Source: Bernardetia sp.
Lineage (GTDB): Bacteria > Bacteroidota > Bacteroidia > Cytophagales > Bernardetiaceae
Assembly: GCF_020630935.1 (NCBI RefSeq)
Contig: NZ_JAHDIG010000003.1
Coordinates: 75,634 to 139,633 of the forward strand
Direction of reading: 5' to 3'
DNA length: 64,000 bases
The notes below the pieces were generated by a model, which worked only from the letters and a program-made list of their open reading frames with translations, was not told the origin of the DNA and did not search any database. The translations under genes and the position numbers were made by a program. Shown here piece by piece: positions 55,777 through 63,665 of this stretch. Position 1 is the stretch's first letter; the number at the start of each line of letters is the position of its first letter.

Positions 55777-55945
55777 AAGTTGTTTAAGAATGTAAAAAAG
55801 TAGCTTGAATGAAGTTTAGAGTAAATTTTATTTATTATTTCTCGTTCAAGCATTCTGCTTGGACGCACTTTTTTGTCAGCATATGCTGACGAAACGGTAA
55901 GCACAAGATGGAATCTTGCGCTAGAAAACCATTCTTAAACAAGTT
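55777..55945 (-). repeat. AAGTTGTTTAAGAAT-family repeat, copy 2
   Basis: A 169 bp element lies in reverse orientation to 31026-31216. Ends are AAGTTGTTTAAGAAT (55777-55791) and ATTCTTAAACAAGTT (55931-55945). It holds the perfect palindrome GTCAGCATATGCTGAC, a CAAGCA/TGCTTG hairpin and a GCAAGAT/ATCTTG hairpin. It occupies most of the gap between the M16-like and MORN genes. No coding capacity is seen. Confidence 0.8.
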
Positions 55946-56115
55946 CATTGACAAAATGAGACAAAAACAAAAATCATTTTTCACTTCACTCATCTTGGTA
56001 TATTTTTGGAACATAATATAGTTACCCATTTTTTACAGAAAAATAATACTTTTCACAAGAATTTGTTTGCAATAAGCGATTCAGTCAAGCGTTTTAGTTA
56101 CTGAAACTGACAACT

Positions 56116-57651
56116 ATGAAATCAATAAACGACCTATCTATGAAAATCAATAATAAATATCCTTATTTATTAACTGTCTTTGTTTTACTTGTTGTGCCTT
56201 TTAGTGTCTTCGGACAGCTTTCAGCTTCTGCACAAACAGCTGAAAATGAGCGTTTAACTTCTGCAAATCAGAGTGGGCGCAAAGTAGCTCGCACCTATTA
56301 CGACCTTGACCAAACCGTCTTGAAGGCGCAATACTATTTTATTGGAGACGATAGTACAAATGTAGATGGCGAATACAAACTTTTCCACGTAACAGGCGAA
56401 CTAAAATCTATTGCTAACTTCAAACAAGGAGAAATACAGGGAAGAGCGATTGAATATTATCCTAATGGAAATGAAAAACTGGTAGGCTCATATAAAGAAG
56501 GAAAGAAAGATGGCATCTTCAAAGAATATTACTTTGAAGGTGGACTGATGGCTGAATACGAATGCAAAGACGATAAGAGAAACGGAAATGCGAAGGTTTA
56601 TAATGAAAAACAAGTAATCGTTCAAGAAGCTAATTATGTAAATGACCATTTAGATGGAATAATCAAGACATTTTATCCAAATGGAAAACTAAAAGCCAAA
56701 ACACCCTTCAAACTAGATAAAATAGATGGCTTGGTAGAAGAATATTACGAAGATGGTCAGCTAAAAAGAACTATTACTTTTAAAAATCATAAACCCAACG
56801 GAGAAGAAAAGACATTTTATAAAAATGGTGTTTTGCGTACCACAACTACCTATTTGGATGGAGAAATGAGTGGCGATTTTAAAAGTTATTACGATAATGG
56901 TATTTTAGAACTGGAAACCATAAATATACACGGCAAAAAGAATGGCTATTTTAGAAGATATACAAGAGATAGTGTTTTGGTACAAGATGCAATGTATAAA
57001 AATGGACAATTACATGGCGATAACATTCTTTATTTTGACAATGGAAACCTCAAGCAAGAAGTAAAATACCGTGCTGGGCAGCAACTTTATTCTAAAATAT
57101 ATAGAGAAAATGGAAATCCTCTGAAAGAAATTGATTTTGGAAATACTATCAAAGACCGAAAAGAAACACATTATTACGCCAATGGAAATAAGGAAAAGCA
57201 AATCGAATTTCAGAATGAGCAAAAAGTAGGAGAGTGGAAATATTTTTATTCTAATGGAAAAAAGAAAGTAGAAGAAAACTATAAAGACGATAAACTACAC
57301 GGCAAGCGAGAAACTTATTTTTCGAATGGAAAAACTCACTTGAAAGAAGAATATGCATTTGGAAAGCAACAAGGCATTACTAAAGAATATAGCAAAGAAG
57401 GCGACCTAGTTTCTGAAATTGATTACAAACTAGGCAAAAAATGGGGTGTTGCTACATATTACCATCCCAATGGAAAAATATTAGCAGAAGGAGTATTCTA
57501 CAAAGATATTAAAAACGGAAAATGGTATTATTACAACGAAGATGAAAAACTTATAAGACGAGAAGTCCATAGAAGAGGGAAAATTTCTTCTGCCAAAAGT
57601 TATTCGAAAGGCAAGCCTCGTAAAAAATCTCCTTTCAAAAAGAGAAGATAA
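56116..57651 (+). CDS. MORN-repeat (YwqK-like) exported protein
   Basis: The 511 residues have a signal peptide ending VFGQ. Met9 at 56140 is an alternative start. From about residue 85 to 490 it consists of roughly sixteen MORN_2 repeats of the type EYYPNGNEKLVGSYKEGKKDGIFKEYY, spaced by about 23 residues. These repeats form extended beta-hairpin ribbons. The family is often named toxin-antitoxin YwqK antitoxin by homology, but there is no toxin here. In Bacteroidota such proteins are probably structural or peptide-binding surface proteins. The C-terminus is strongly basic. The stop codon is shared with a repeat element. Confidence 0.85.
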   Translation: MKSINDLSMKINNKYPYLLTVFVLLVVPFSVFGQLSASAQTAENERLTSANQSGRKVARTYYDLDQTVLKAQYYFIGDDSTNVDGEYKLFHVTGELKSIANFKQGEIQGRAIEYYPNGNEKLVGSYKEGKKDGIFKEYYFEGGLMAEYECKDDKRNGNAKVYNEKQVIVQEANYVNDHLDGIIKTFYPNGKLKAKTPFKLDKIDGLVEEYYEDGQLKRTITFKNHKPNGEEKTFYKNGVLRTTTTYLDGEMSGDFKSYYDNGILELETINIHGKKNGYFRRYTRDSVLVQDAMYKNGQLHGDNILYFDNGNLKQEVKYRAGQQLYSKIYRENGNPLKEIDFGNTIKDRKETHYYANGNKEKQIEFQNEQKVGEWKYFYSNGKKKVEENYKDDKLHGKRETYFSNGKTHLKEEYAFGKQQGITKEYSKEGDLVSEIDYKLGKKWGVATYYHPNGKILAEGVFYKDIKNGKWYYYNEDEKLIRREVHRRGKISSAKSYSKGKPRKKSPFKKRR

Positions 57652-57733
57652 AAAAATAAAAGCTATTACTTTCGGTCTGCTCTACAAGGCTGACCTTATT
57701 TCCTAGGTTAGCCCAATAGGGCAGTACTGATAA
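57649..57733 (-). repeat. TAATACCA-family repeat, copy 3 (degenerate, reversed)
   Basis: Read on the minus strand, this copy has CAGTACTGCCCTA, AAGGTCAGCCTTGTAGAGCA and TAATAGCTTTTATTTTTTTA, matching copies 1 and 2. The outer TACCA end has decayed to an A-run, and the far end is lost near 57733-57752. Its plus-strand TAA is the stop codon of the MORN gene. Confidence 0.65.
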
Positions 57734-57781
57734 ACTTTAGACACTATCCCAAAAAACATGAAAATTTTTAGCTTTCAGATT

Positions 57782-58492
57782 TTAGAGGATAGTTTCTTTT
57801 TTTTCAATATTTTTCAAATATTCTTGCATAATTTCTACTCCAGAAGACGTGCCGATGCGCTCTGCACCAGCCTTCACAAAATCCTGCACTTGCTGATATG
57901 TTTTGATTCCTCCAGAAGCTTTTATACCTACCATTTCTGAAACAGTACTTCGTATTAGTTTTACATCTTCTAATTTTGCGCCTGCATAAAAATCTTTTTT
58001 CTCTGAAAAATTAGCTGTTGCAAATCCTGTGGAGGTTTTGACAAAATCTGCCCCTGCTTCTTCACAAAGCAAAGCTGTTTTTTTGATTTCTTCTTCCGAT
58101 AAATAAGCCGTTTCGATAATTACTTTAAGCATTTTTTCGGCTTGGTGTGCCAAATCTGCTAATCGTACCATCTCTACTTTTGCCCAAAAAGGATTTGTCT
58201 TGAGAGCTGTCATAGAAATAACCAAATCAAGTTCATCTGCACCATCTTTGAGAGCAACTTCGGCTTCTCTTACTTTGGTCTCTGTTCGATTGTAACCCAA
58301 AGGAAAACCAATTACAGTAACTACTTTAGTTTCTGTTTTGAGCAAGTCTCGTTTTACTTTCTTTACCCAAAAAGGAGGAACACAAACTCCTACAAAATTA
58401 TAGTTGAGAGCTTCTTCTATGAGTTTTTCAATGTCTCTATCATTAATGGTGGGTTTCAGATGGGTTTGTTCTATGTACTGTGCAGGGTTCAT
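57782..58492 (-). CDS. deoC: Deoxyribose-phosphate aldolase
   Basis: DeoC splits 2-deoxyribose-5-phosphate into glyceraldehyde-3-phosphate and acetaldehyde. The 236 residues form a TIM barrel with VVTVIGFPLGYNRTETKVREAEVALKDGADELDLVI (D89 acidic), VIIETAYLSEEE, the Schiff-base Lys152 in FVKTSTGF and the proton-relay Lys191 in GIKASGGIKT. Length fits the short bacterial class. There is no nucleoside phosphorylase or kinase nearby. It appears as a single gene on the minus strand. Confidence 0.95.
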   Translation of the reverse strand: MNPAQYIEQTHLKPTINDRDIEKLIEEALNYNFVGVCVPPFWVKKVKRDLLKTETKVVTVIGFPLGYNRTETKVREAEVALKDGADELDLVISMTALKTNPFWAKVEMVRLADLAHQAEKMLKVIIETAYLSEEEIKKTALLCEEAGADFVKTSTGFATANFSEKKDFYAGAKLEDVKLIRSTVSEMVGIKASGGIKTYQQVQDFVKAGAERIGTSSGVEIMQEYLKNIEKKETIL

Positions 58493-58623
58493 ATTGAAAG
58501 TTAAGTTTTATATCAGAATATATTTTTAGAGTAAATAGATAAGTCGTATAAGTGTTTGATAAACACACTTCAAATTATTAAAAAATATTGATAATTATTT
58601 TAGAAAGTATAACCAATAAAAAT

Positions 58624-59337
58624 TTAATTCCTTACAAAAAACCACTTTACAGTTTTATAAAGTCCTACACCAACGTAACCTAAAAGTCCTAGTTTGGCTT
58701 TTTCTCTAATGGAAATAGTGATGGTGGCAAATTCTTCTAGGTTGTCTAGCTTATTGATTTGTCCTTTCAAAAGGTCTATATCTTGGCTAATTCGTGCCAG
58801 TTCTCGCTCTACTAAAATAGCTTCTTCTACATTTTTTGCCATTTGTAAAAGTTCAATATAGCGTTTTCTTGTGGCAATAGCATTGTCTAATCTAATTTGA
58901 GCATCCCAATACTGTTCCGTTACGTCGTTTCCAATAATATCTTTTCGTGTAATTTTCCCTAGTTTTTCAATTTCTTCAATTACATTTTCAAATTCTTCAC
59001 TTTTTACACGAATAGTAGTTTGGCGAGTACTCAAATAACCGACATAACCATCATACTTTTCTGCAATACGTTCTAATTGTGGATTAATGCTATCAGGCAA
59101 TGGAGAAACAACAGTCATATTAGCAGAATAAAGAATTTTACGTTTTTCTTTAGGTGTTTTAGGATTTTTCTTTATTTCTAAGCTATTCAAACGCTCACTT
59201 GTGTAGCTTTCATTTGTACTTCCTGTTTTTTGCTGCTGTATAGTAGGAAGGTTTGCCTTTGAGTGAGATTTGCAAGAAGAAAAAATAAAAGGAACAAAGA
59301 GTAGGAGAATGAAAAATGTTTTTTTAGAAAAAGTCAT
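58624..59337 (-). CDS. DUF4349 lipoprotein
   Basis: The 237 residues have a lipoprotein signal ending FIFSSC and a basic/polar linker to about residue 65. The DUF4349 domain follows: ILYSANMTVVSPLPDSINPQLERIAEKYDGYVGYLST, TIRVKSEEFENVIEEIEKLGKITRKDIIGNDVTEQYWDAQIRLDNAIATRKRYIELL. A coiled coil (VEEAILVERELARISQDIDLLKGQINKLDNL) and a C-terminal hydrophobic helix complete it. The family is widespread in envelope proteins but uncharacterised. Both a lipid anchor and a C-terminal membrane segment are present. Confidence 0.88.
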   Translation of the reverse strand: MTFSKKTFFILLLFVPFIFSSCKSHSKANLPTIQQQKTGSTNESYTSERLNSLEIKKNPKTPKEKRKILYSANMTVVSPLPDSINPQLERIAEKYDGYVGYLSTRQTTIRVKSEEFENVIEEIEKLGKITRKDIIGNDVTEQYWDAQIRLDNAIATRKRYIELLQMAKNVEEAILVERELARISQDIDLLKGQINKLDNLEEFATITISIREKAKLGLLGYVGVGLYKTVKWFFVRN

Positions 59338-59527
59338 TGTAATAGAGAGTTTTGATGATTATTGTATAATATTTAGTCATCAGATGCCAAAACTATCTTT
59401 TTTACACACATTTTTTTAGAACTTTTTCCATACAAGGCAAAATCTCACAAACAAAAACAGTGTAAATATCATTTAATAAATAAGAGTTCGACAAATACTC
59501 ACTTTTTCAACTAAAACATTTTTTACT

Positions 59528-59908
59528 ATGGATACTAAAAAACAAGACAGAATAATATTAGAGGAGCTTCAAAACACTAATACAAACCCAGACCCAAATA
59601 GTCCTCTACATACATTAGATACGCTTTCAGAAACAATGAATGCACTCAAAAACAAAGGTTACACGACAGATTTCAACCTAGATAAAGACTGTTTAGTCTG
59701 TACTCACGAAGGCAAAGAAATTCATGTCTATCCACAAGAATTTGAAATTGATGATACGTTCCGATTTGAAGGCGAAACTAATCCTGCTGATGAATCTGTC
59801 TTATACGCTATCAGCTCTGAAAAGCATAATTTGAAAGGTGTTTTGGTAAATGCTTATGGAGTATATGCAAATGATACGGTTGGGGAAATGGCAAAGAAAT
59901 TTAAGTAA
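59528..59908 (+). CDS. Conserved small Bacteroidota protein (misnamed phosphoribosylpyrophosphate synthetase)
   Basis: The 126 residues are cytosolic. The pattern DTLSETMNALKNKGYTTDFNL, IHVYPQEFEIDDTFRFEGETNPADESVLYAISSEKHNLKGVLVNAYGVYA is a conserved family often labelled phosphoribosylpyrophosphate synthetase in this phylum. It lacks the PRPP synthase motif and is far too short to be one. The real function is unknown. Acidic and compact, it is convergent with pnuC. Confidence 0.8.
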   Translation: MDTKKQDRIILEELQNTNTNPDPNSPLHTLDTLSETMNALKNKGYTTDFNLDKDCLVCTHEGKEIHVYPQEFEIDDTFRFEGETNPADESVLYAISSEKHNLKGVLVNAYGVYANDTVGEMAKKFK

Positions 59909-59919
59909 TAAAAATTAAG

Positions 59920-59953
59920 TATGTAAAGACAGTGCTTGCATTGTCTTTACATA
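59920..59953. terminator. Hairpin between convergent genes
   Basis: TATGTAAAGACAGTGC (59920-59935) and GCATTGTCTTTACATA (59938-59953) form a 16 bp stem with one G-U pair. It lies between the 59528 gene and pnuC. Confidence 0.8.
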
Positions 59954-59959
59954 TAACTC

Positions 59960-60652
59960 TTATTTTCTAACCATTTGTTTTTTCCACTCAAAATATCCTA
60001 GGGCAGCCAAAACCAAGAAAACAGCATACAACCCTGTTGTAAAATAAAGTCCTTTATAGTAGTAAAGTCCTACACAAATAATATCAATAATAAACCAAAA
60101 AATCCAGTTTTCAACCCAGCGTTTCGCAAGTTGAAACTGTGCAACTACACTAAAAGAGGTGGTAAAAGCATCTAGGTAGGGAACAGAAGCGTTTTCTAAA
60201 GTTGAGAACCAAGCTCCAAATCCAAAAATACCTGCCGTTCCAATTACCAAACTTGCTATCCAAAATTTGAAAGGCATATTTGTAATGGGTAGTTCAGTGT
60301 TTTCTTCCTTATAAAAATTGTTATCTAATTCTTCTACAACATTTTTGTCTAAAACAGAGCTTTCGATTTTTGCATCTTCTGTATCTGGCTCTTTCTTTTT
60401 TCCTCCAAAAAGCCAATGATACCAACCCCAAATACTAACAACAAAATAAAAAGCACTTAAGATAGAATCTCCATACAAGCCAGCATTAAAAAAAATATAG
60501 ATATACGGAACTACACTTAAAATTCCGAAAAACCATCCCCAGTGATTGTTTCTAGTATTTAGCCATACACAAATAAGTCCTGTAAGGGCAGCAAAAAGCT
60601 CTAGTTTATGAGAAAAAAAGTAAGTAAGGAAAGATTCGATGAGTTGTTCCAA
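59960..60652 (-). CDS. pnuC: Nicotinamide riboside transporter
   Basis: PnuC carries nicotinamide riboside across the inner membrane by facilitated diffusion for NAD synthesis. The 230 residues have seven predicted helices. The substrate-binding region is WVENWIFWFIIDIICVGLYYYKGLYFTTGLYAVFLVLAALGYFEWKK, a good match. A hydrophilic insert of about 40 residues (about 83-125, EPDTEDAKIESSVLDKNVVEELDN...) splits the helices and is longer than in most members. No kinase (nadR-like) partner is adjacent. Confidence 0.93.
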   Translation of the reverse strand: MEQLIESFLTYFFSHKLELFAALTGLICVWLNTRNNHWGWFFGILSVVPYIYIFFNAGLYGDSILSAFYFVVSIWGWYHWLFGGKKKEPDTEDAKIESSVLDKNVVEELDNNFYKEENTELPITNMPFKFWIASLVIGTAGIFGFGAWFSTLENASVPYLDAFTTSFSVVAQFQLAKRWVENWIFWFIIDIICVGLYYYKGLYFTTGLYAVFLVLAALGYFEWKKQMVRK

Positions 60653-60845
60653 AATGATATAAAGGTTTTATAAAAAATTTCCACAAAGGTAAACTATAAA
60701 GGAAAAGGAAAAAGAATTATTTTTTTGAGAAAGGCTTTGACGAATTCTGCTTGTGAAAAAAATAATTTCTACATCTATTTTATTTCTAAATTTGTAGTAG
60801 GGCAGAACATTTTTTATTAAAAATCTTAAATTTATACCACGATTT

Positions 60846-61679
60846 ATGCAAACCATATTTGTTCCTTTAGATTTTTCAGAAAACTCATTACAAGCACTTC
60901 GCCACGCCATCGAACTTGCCAAAATATCAGATTCAAAAATTATTGTTTTTCACTCTTATCAGCCTCCTCAAATGGGGGGAGGAAGTTTTACAGGAAAAAG
61001 AAAACTTACTAACCTTGGAAAGCAAGAAGCTGAAGACAATATGTATAAGGTAGTGATGGGCTTGGAAGAAGCCGACTATAATTTGGACTTTGAACATCTT
61101 GTGGTAGAAGGCGACCCTATGCAACGCATTCTTTTCTACATTGAAGAATATAATGCTGATTTGATAGTGATGGGAACACAAGGAGCAACAGGACTTAAAG
61201 AAGTTTTTTTAGGTAGTGTAGCAAGTAAGGTTATCAGAGATGCTACTTGTCCAGTAATTATCGTCCCAGAGAAAAGTAAGGAAATGGTGTACGAGAAAAT
61301 TATATATGCTACTTCACTTATTGCCGATGATAAAGGAGTTTTGAGCTATCTGAAAGGTTTGGCAAAGGATTTTAAAGCAAAACTAGAATGTATTCATATC
61401 GAACAAGACACAGAAACAAATAAAAAGTTTGAAGAGCTTGCTAAAAACCATATAGAAGATGATATAACTTTCAAAAGTATTGAGAAAGAAGAAGATGAAA
61501 AAGTAGGAGATACTCTTCTAAATTACATACATGAAAGTCCACAAACACTATTAGTAATGCTTCGTCGTGAGCGAGACTTTATGCAGCGTATTTTTGGGTA
61601 CAGTGTGACCAAAAAAATGGCACACCGTTCGGAAAGTCCTATGCTAATTATAAAGGCTGCTGACAAAATAGAATTATAA
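60846..61679 (+). CDS. Universal stress protein, tandem UspA domains
   Basis: The 277 residues form two Usp domains. The first (1-145) has FVPLDFSENSLQALRHAIELAK and the ATP-binding GTQGATGLKEVFLGSVASKVI. The second (150-277, KIIYATSLIADDKGVLSYLKGL) keeps the fold. Instead of the usual G-x2-G-x9-G-S it has LRRERDFMQRIFGYSVTKKMAHRSESPMLII, so only the first half is likely to bind nucleotide. Tandem Usp proteins act in stress survival. It is a single-gene unit with a terminator. A TAAATTTG word at 60787-60794 may be the -7 box. Confidence 0.92.
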   Translation: MQTIFVPLDFSENSLQALRHAIELAKISDSKIIVFHSYQPPQMGGGSFTGKRKLTNLGKQEAEDNMYKVVMGLEEADYNLDFEHLVVEGDPMQRILFYIEEYNADLIVMGTQGATGLKEVFLGSVASKVIRDATCPVIIVPEKSKEMVYEKIIYATSLIADDKGVLSYLKGLAKDFKAKLECIHIEQDTETNKKFEELAKNHIEDDITFKSIEKEEDEKVGDTLLNYIHESPQTLLVMLRRERDFMQRIFGYSVTKKMAHRSESPMLIIKAADKIEL

Positions 61680-61721
61680 CTAAAAGCAAACTTAACGGTT
61701 ATAAGGTTTAATAAGCTCATC

Positions 61722-61757
61722 AAAACAAAACTTCAACAAGAAGTTTTGTTTTTTGTT
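61722..61757 (+). terminator. Terminator after the universal stress protein gene
   Basis: AAAACAAAACTTC (61722-61734) pairs with GAAGTTTTGTTTT (61740-61752), followed by T-rich sequence. Confidence 0.85.
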
Positions 61758-62064
61758 TTAGATATTTTATGTTTAACTTTTATAGTTTTAAAAATAAATT
61801 TTACTAAAAATAATTCAACAAAAGAGTAATATGTCGTCTTTTATTTTTACCTTTGTTTAATATAGGTATCAGATAGTAGTTCAAAAAAATCACTTGATTT
61901 CACAATTTTATTTCTTTGGTTTTGTGTATCATTAAGTCTAAAAAACGGAGTTTTAGATTGAGTTTATTAATAGTAGATGAGGAAAGTGAGAAGCAGGAAG
62001 TGCAAAAGTAGTATAACCAAGGGAATGTTTAAAGAATTTTTAAGTACATTAAAATATCAAAAAA
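61758..62064. other. Long spacer or leader before the 62065 gene
   Basis: TACCTTTG at 61848-61855 fits a -7 box and would give the next gene a leader of about 210 bases. No hairpin strong enough to call a riboswitch is seen. Confidence 0.4.
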
Positions 62065-62481
62065 TTGAAGGAGGAAGTAAAACATATCATTGACACAGAA
62101 GCCTATACTATCCAAGTAGATATAGAAAAAAATAGAGTATATTTTTGCATTCGTGGACGTTGGGACAAAGAAACCAAATTAGAAGACTACTTAGACAAAT
62201 GGAAAGAGGCTATTTCGTATTTAGAACCTAACTTTACTATTATTGCAGATGTTCGTACAATGCTACCTCATGCTATCTCTGTAGAAAAAGTTCATGAAGA
62301 GGCTCAAAGATATTTAATCGAAAATGGTCTTTTCAAAGTAGCCGAAGTAATTTCTTTAAACGATATTGCAGCTTTGCAGGCGACTAGAGTAGCCGAACGT
62401 TCTAACTTTCCCATCAGTAAGTTTTCATCTTTTGAAGGAGCCGAAAAATACTTAGACCAAGTTGTTGGAGTACTCAAATAA
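62065..62481 (+). CDS. STAS/SpoIIAA-like cytosolic protein
   Basis: The protein is about 138 residues. The pattern YTIQVDIEKNRVYFCIRGRWDKETKLEDYLDKWKEAISYLEPNFTIIADVRTMLP resembles the SpoIIAA/STAS-like fold seen in many short Cytophagia proteins, but it is only a weak match. The start is unsure. The frame has no ATG before residue 65 and a stop 15 bases before a TTG at 62065. A GGAGG at 62070-62074 lies just inside the frame. This would allow an ATC or ATT start at 62086-62091 instead. Confidence 0.55.
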   Translation: MKEEVKHIIDTEAYTIQVDIEKNRVYFCIRGRWDKETKLEDYLDKWKEAISYLEPNFTIIADVRTMLPHAISVEKVHEEAQRYLIENGLFKVAEVISLNDIAALQATRVAERSNFPISKFSSFEGAEKYLDQVVGVLK

Positions 62482-62487
62482 AAAATA

Positions 62488-63558
62488 TTATTTTTTCCTT
62501 ACTCCCAATACATTCGGAATTTCCCAAAAATGGTTGTTTTCATCATTGAGATTAAAATTTGTTTCATAACTGCCCATTTTTGAAATCACACTATCTTCAT
62601 ATTTTATAAAAAATGAAGTTTCAGGTCCTCCTTCCAAATACATAATTTTCTTGATATGTAGATTAGACTCTAAAAGCATATTGTTATATGTTTGAACATT
62701 ATAAGGCGAGCGAGTATAGATAAAAAGCACATTATCATCTTTATCAGATGCCAAAACTACCATACTCCAATAGCGTTTCTGATTTCCCCAACGGTTTTTT
62801 CTGTGGCAATCTACCAAACGGAGGTTCTGAATAAGAGTATTGTAGTTTTTAATCGTTTCTTCCCAGTTTCCACATGAGTTGTCTTTATCAATAATTTGAA
62901 ATTTAGGTAAACCTTTCTTTTTTCCTTCTTCTGTCAGATTAAAGGCTGCGATGGAATTATATTTTGGTGTAAAAATAGAGTTATTTACATATTCAAAATC
63001 TTTCATGTAGCCTGCACTTGTTCCACCCATTTGAAACATAGACGCATTGAAAGCTGCAATTAGCTTTTCAGATTTTGCCCATTTGGGAGCTGTTTTTGAA
63101 CCTTTTTTATCCAAACTATTTTCTGATTTTTTTTCTAGGGCAGAAATTAAATCTAAGTTGAAATAATCTAAATCTATTTTCAAGACTGAAATTTTACTAT
63201 CTGCGATATTGGATTGTATGGGGGCATCAAATTCAGCGTATTCCAAGCCTTTTTCAAAAACTTTCCAGTTTATTGTTTTATTTACTTCTCTTTTTGTAAA
63301 TGTTGGAACTAATTCTTTGGGTTCTTGATAATTAGAATCTGTATAAATCCAACCTGTTTGCTCTCCATCAGAATAGGGGTCGTTTTCTTCTTCTTTTGTT
63401 GTTATAGAATCAGTAGCAGATTTTTGATTTGTGGTAATTTTTATAGTGTCTTTTTCTGTTTGGTTTTTTTGTTGTGTTTTTTCTGATGTAGAATTACAAG
63501 ACAAACAAATAAAGATGGTGCTGCATACTAAAGCAAATAACTGTATCTTTGTAGTCAT
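62488..63558 (-). CDS. Phosphodiester glycosidase (NAGPA)-family lipoprotein
   Basis: The 356 residues have the lipoprotein signal TIFICLSC and a polar linker. The NAGPA-like domain runs from about residue 110: ISVLKIDLDYFNLDLISALEKK, IAAFNASMFQMGGTSAGYMKDFEYVN (N-x-MFQ), and YLEGGPETSFFIKYEDSVISKMGS, the place where family members have a GG-x-S motif. The animal relative uncovers mannose-6-phosphate. In bacteria the substrates are surface polysaccharides or teichoic-acid-like polymers. It is anchored in the envelope. Confidence 0.85.
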   Translation of the reverse strand: MTTKIQLFALVCSTIFICLSCNSTSEKTQQKNQTEKDTIKITTNQKSATDSITTKEEENDPYSDGEQTGWIYTDSNYQEPKELVPTFTKREVNKTINWKVFEKGLEYAEFDAPIQSNIADSKISVLKIDLDYFNLDLISALEKKSENSLDKKGSKTAPKWAKSEKLIAAFNASMFQMGGTSAGYMKDFEYVNNSIFTPKYNSIAAFNLTEEGKKKGLPKFQIIDKDNSCGNWEETIKNYNTLIQNLRLVDCHRKNRWGNQKRYWSMVVLASDKDDNVLFIYTRSPYNVQTYNNMLLESNLHIKKIMYLEGGPETSFFIKYEDSVISKMGSYETNFNLNDENNHFWEIPNVLGVRKK

Positions 63559-63665
63559 ATTGTGAAATAAAATCTTGATAATTAAACGTTGAAATATAGT
63601 CTCAAAACGTGTAAACTATTTTTTATTGCATAATTTTTCTCAACTCAATTCATTTAGAAACAGAA

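Noticed and set aside
57737-57793. ACTATCC/GGATAGT inverted repeat as deoC terminator
   Set aside because: Stem of only seven pairs with a loop of about 40 bases, and one arm lies inside deoC.
60668-60922. 84-codon minus-strand ORF upstream of pnuC
   Set aside because: It overlaps the start of the universal stress protein gene on the other strand and shows no recognisable features.
61848-62064. Riboswitch in the long leader of the 62065 gene
   Set aside because: No conserved core motif or stable pairing could be seen.
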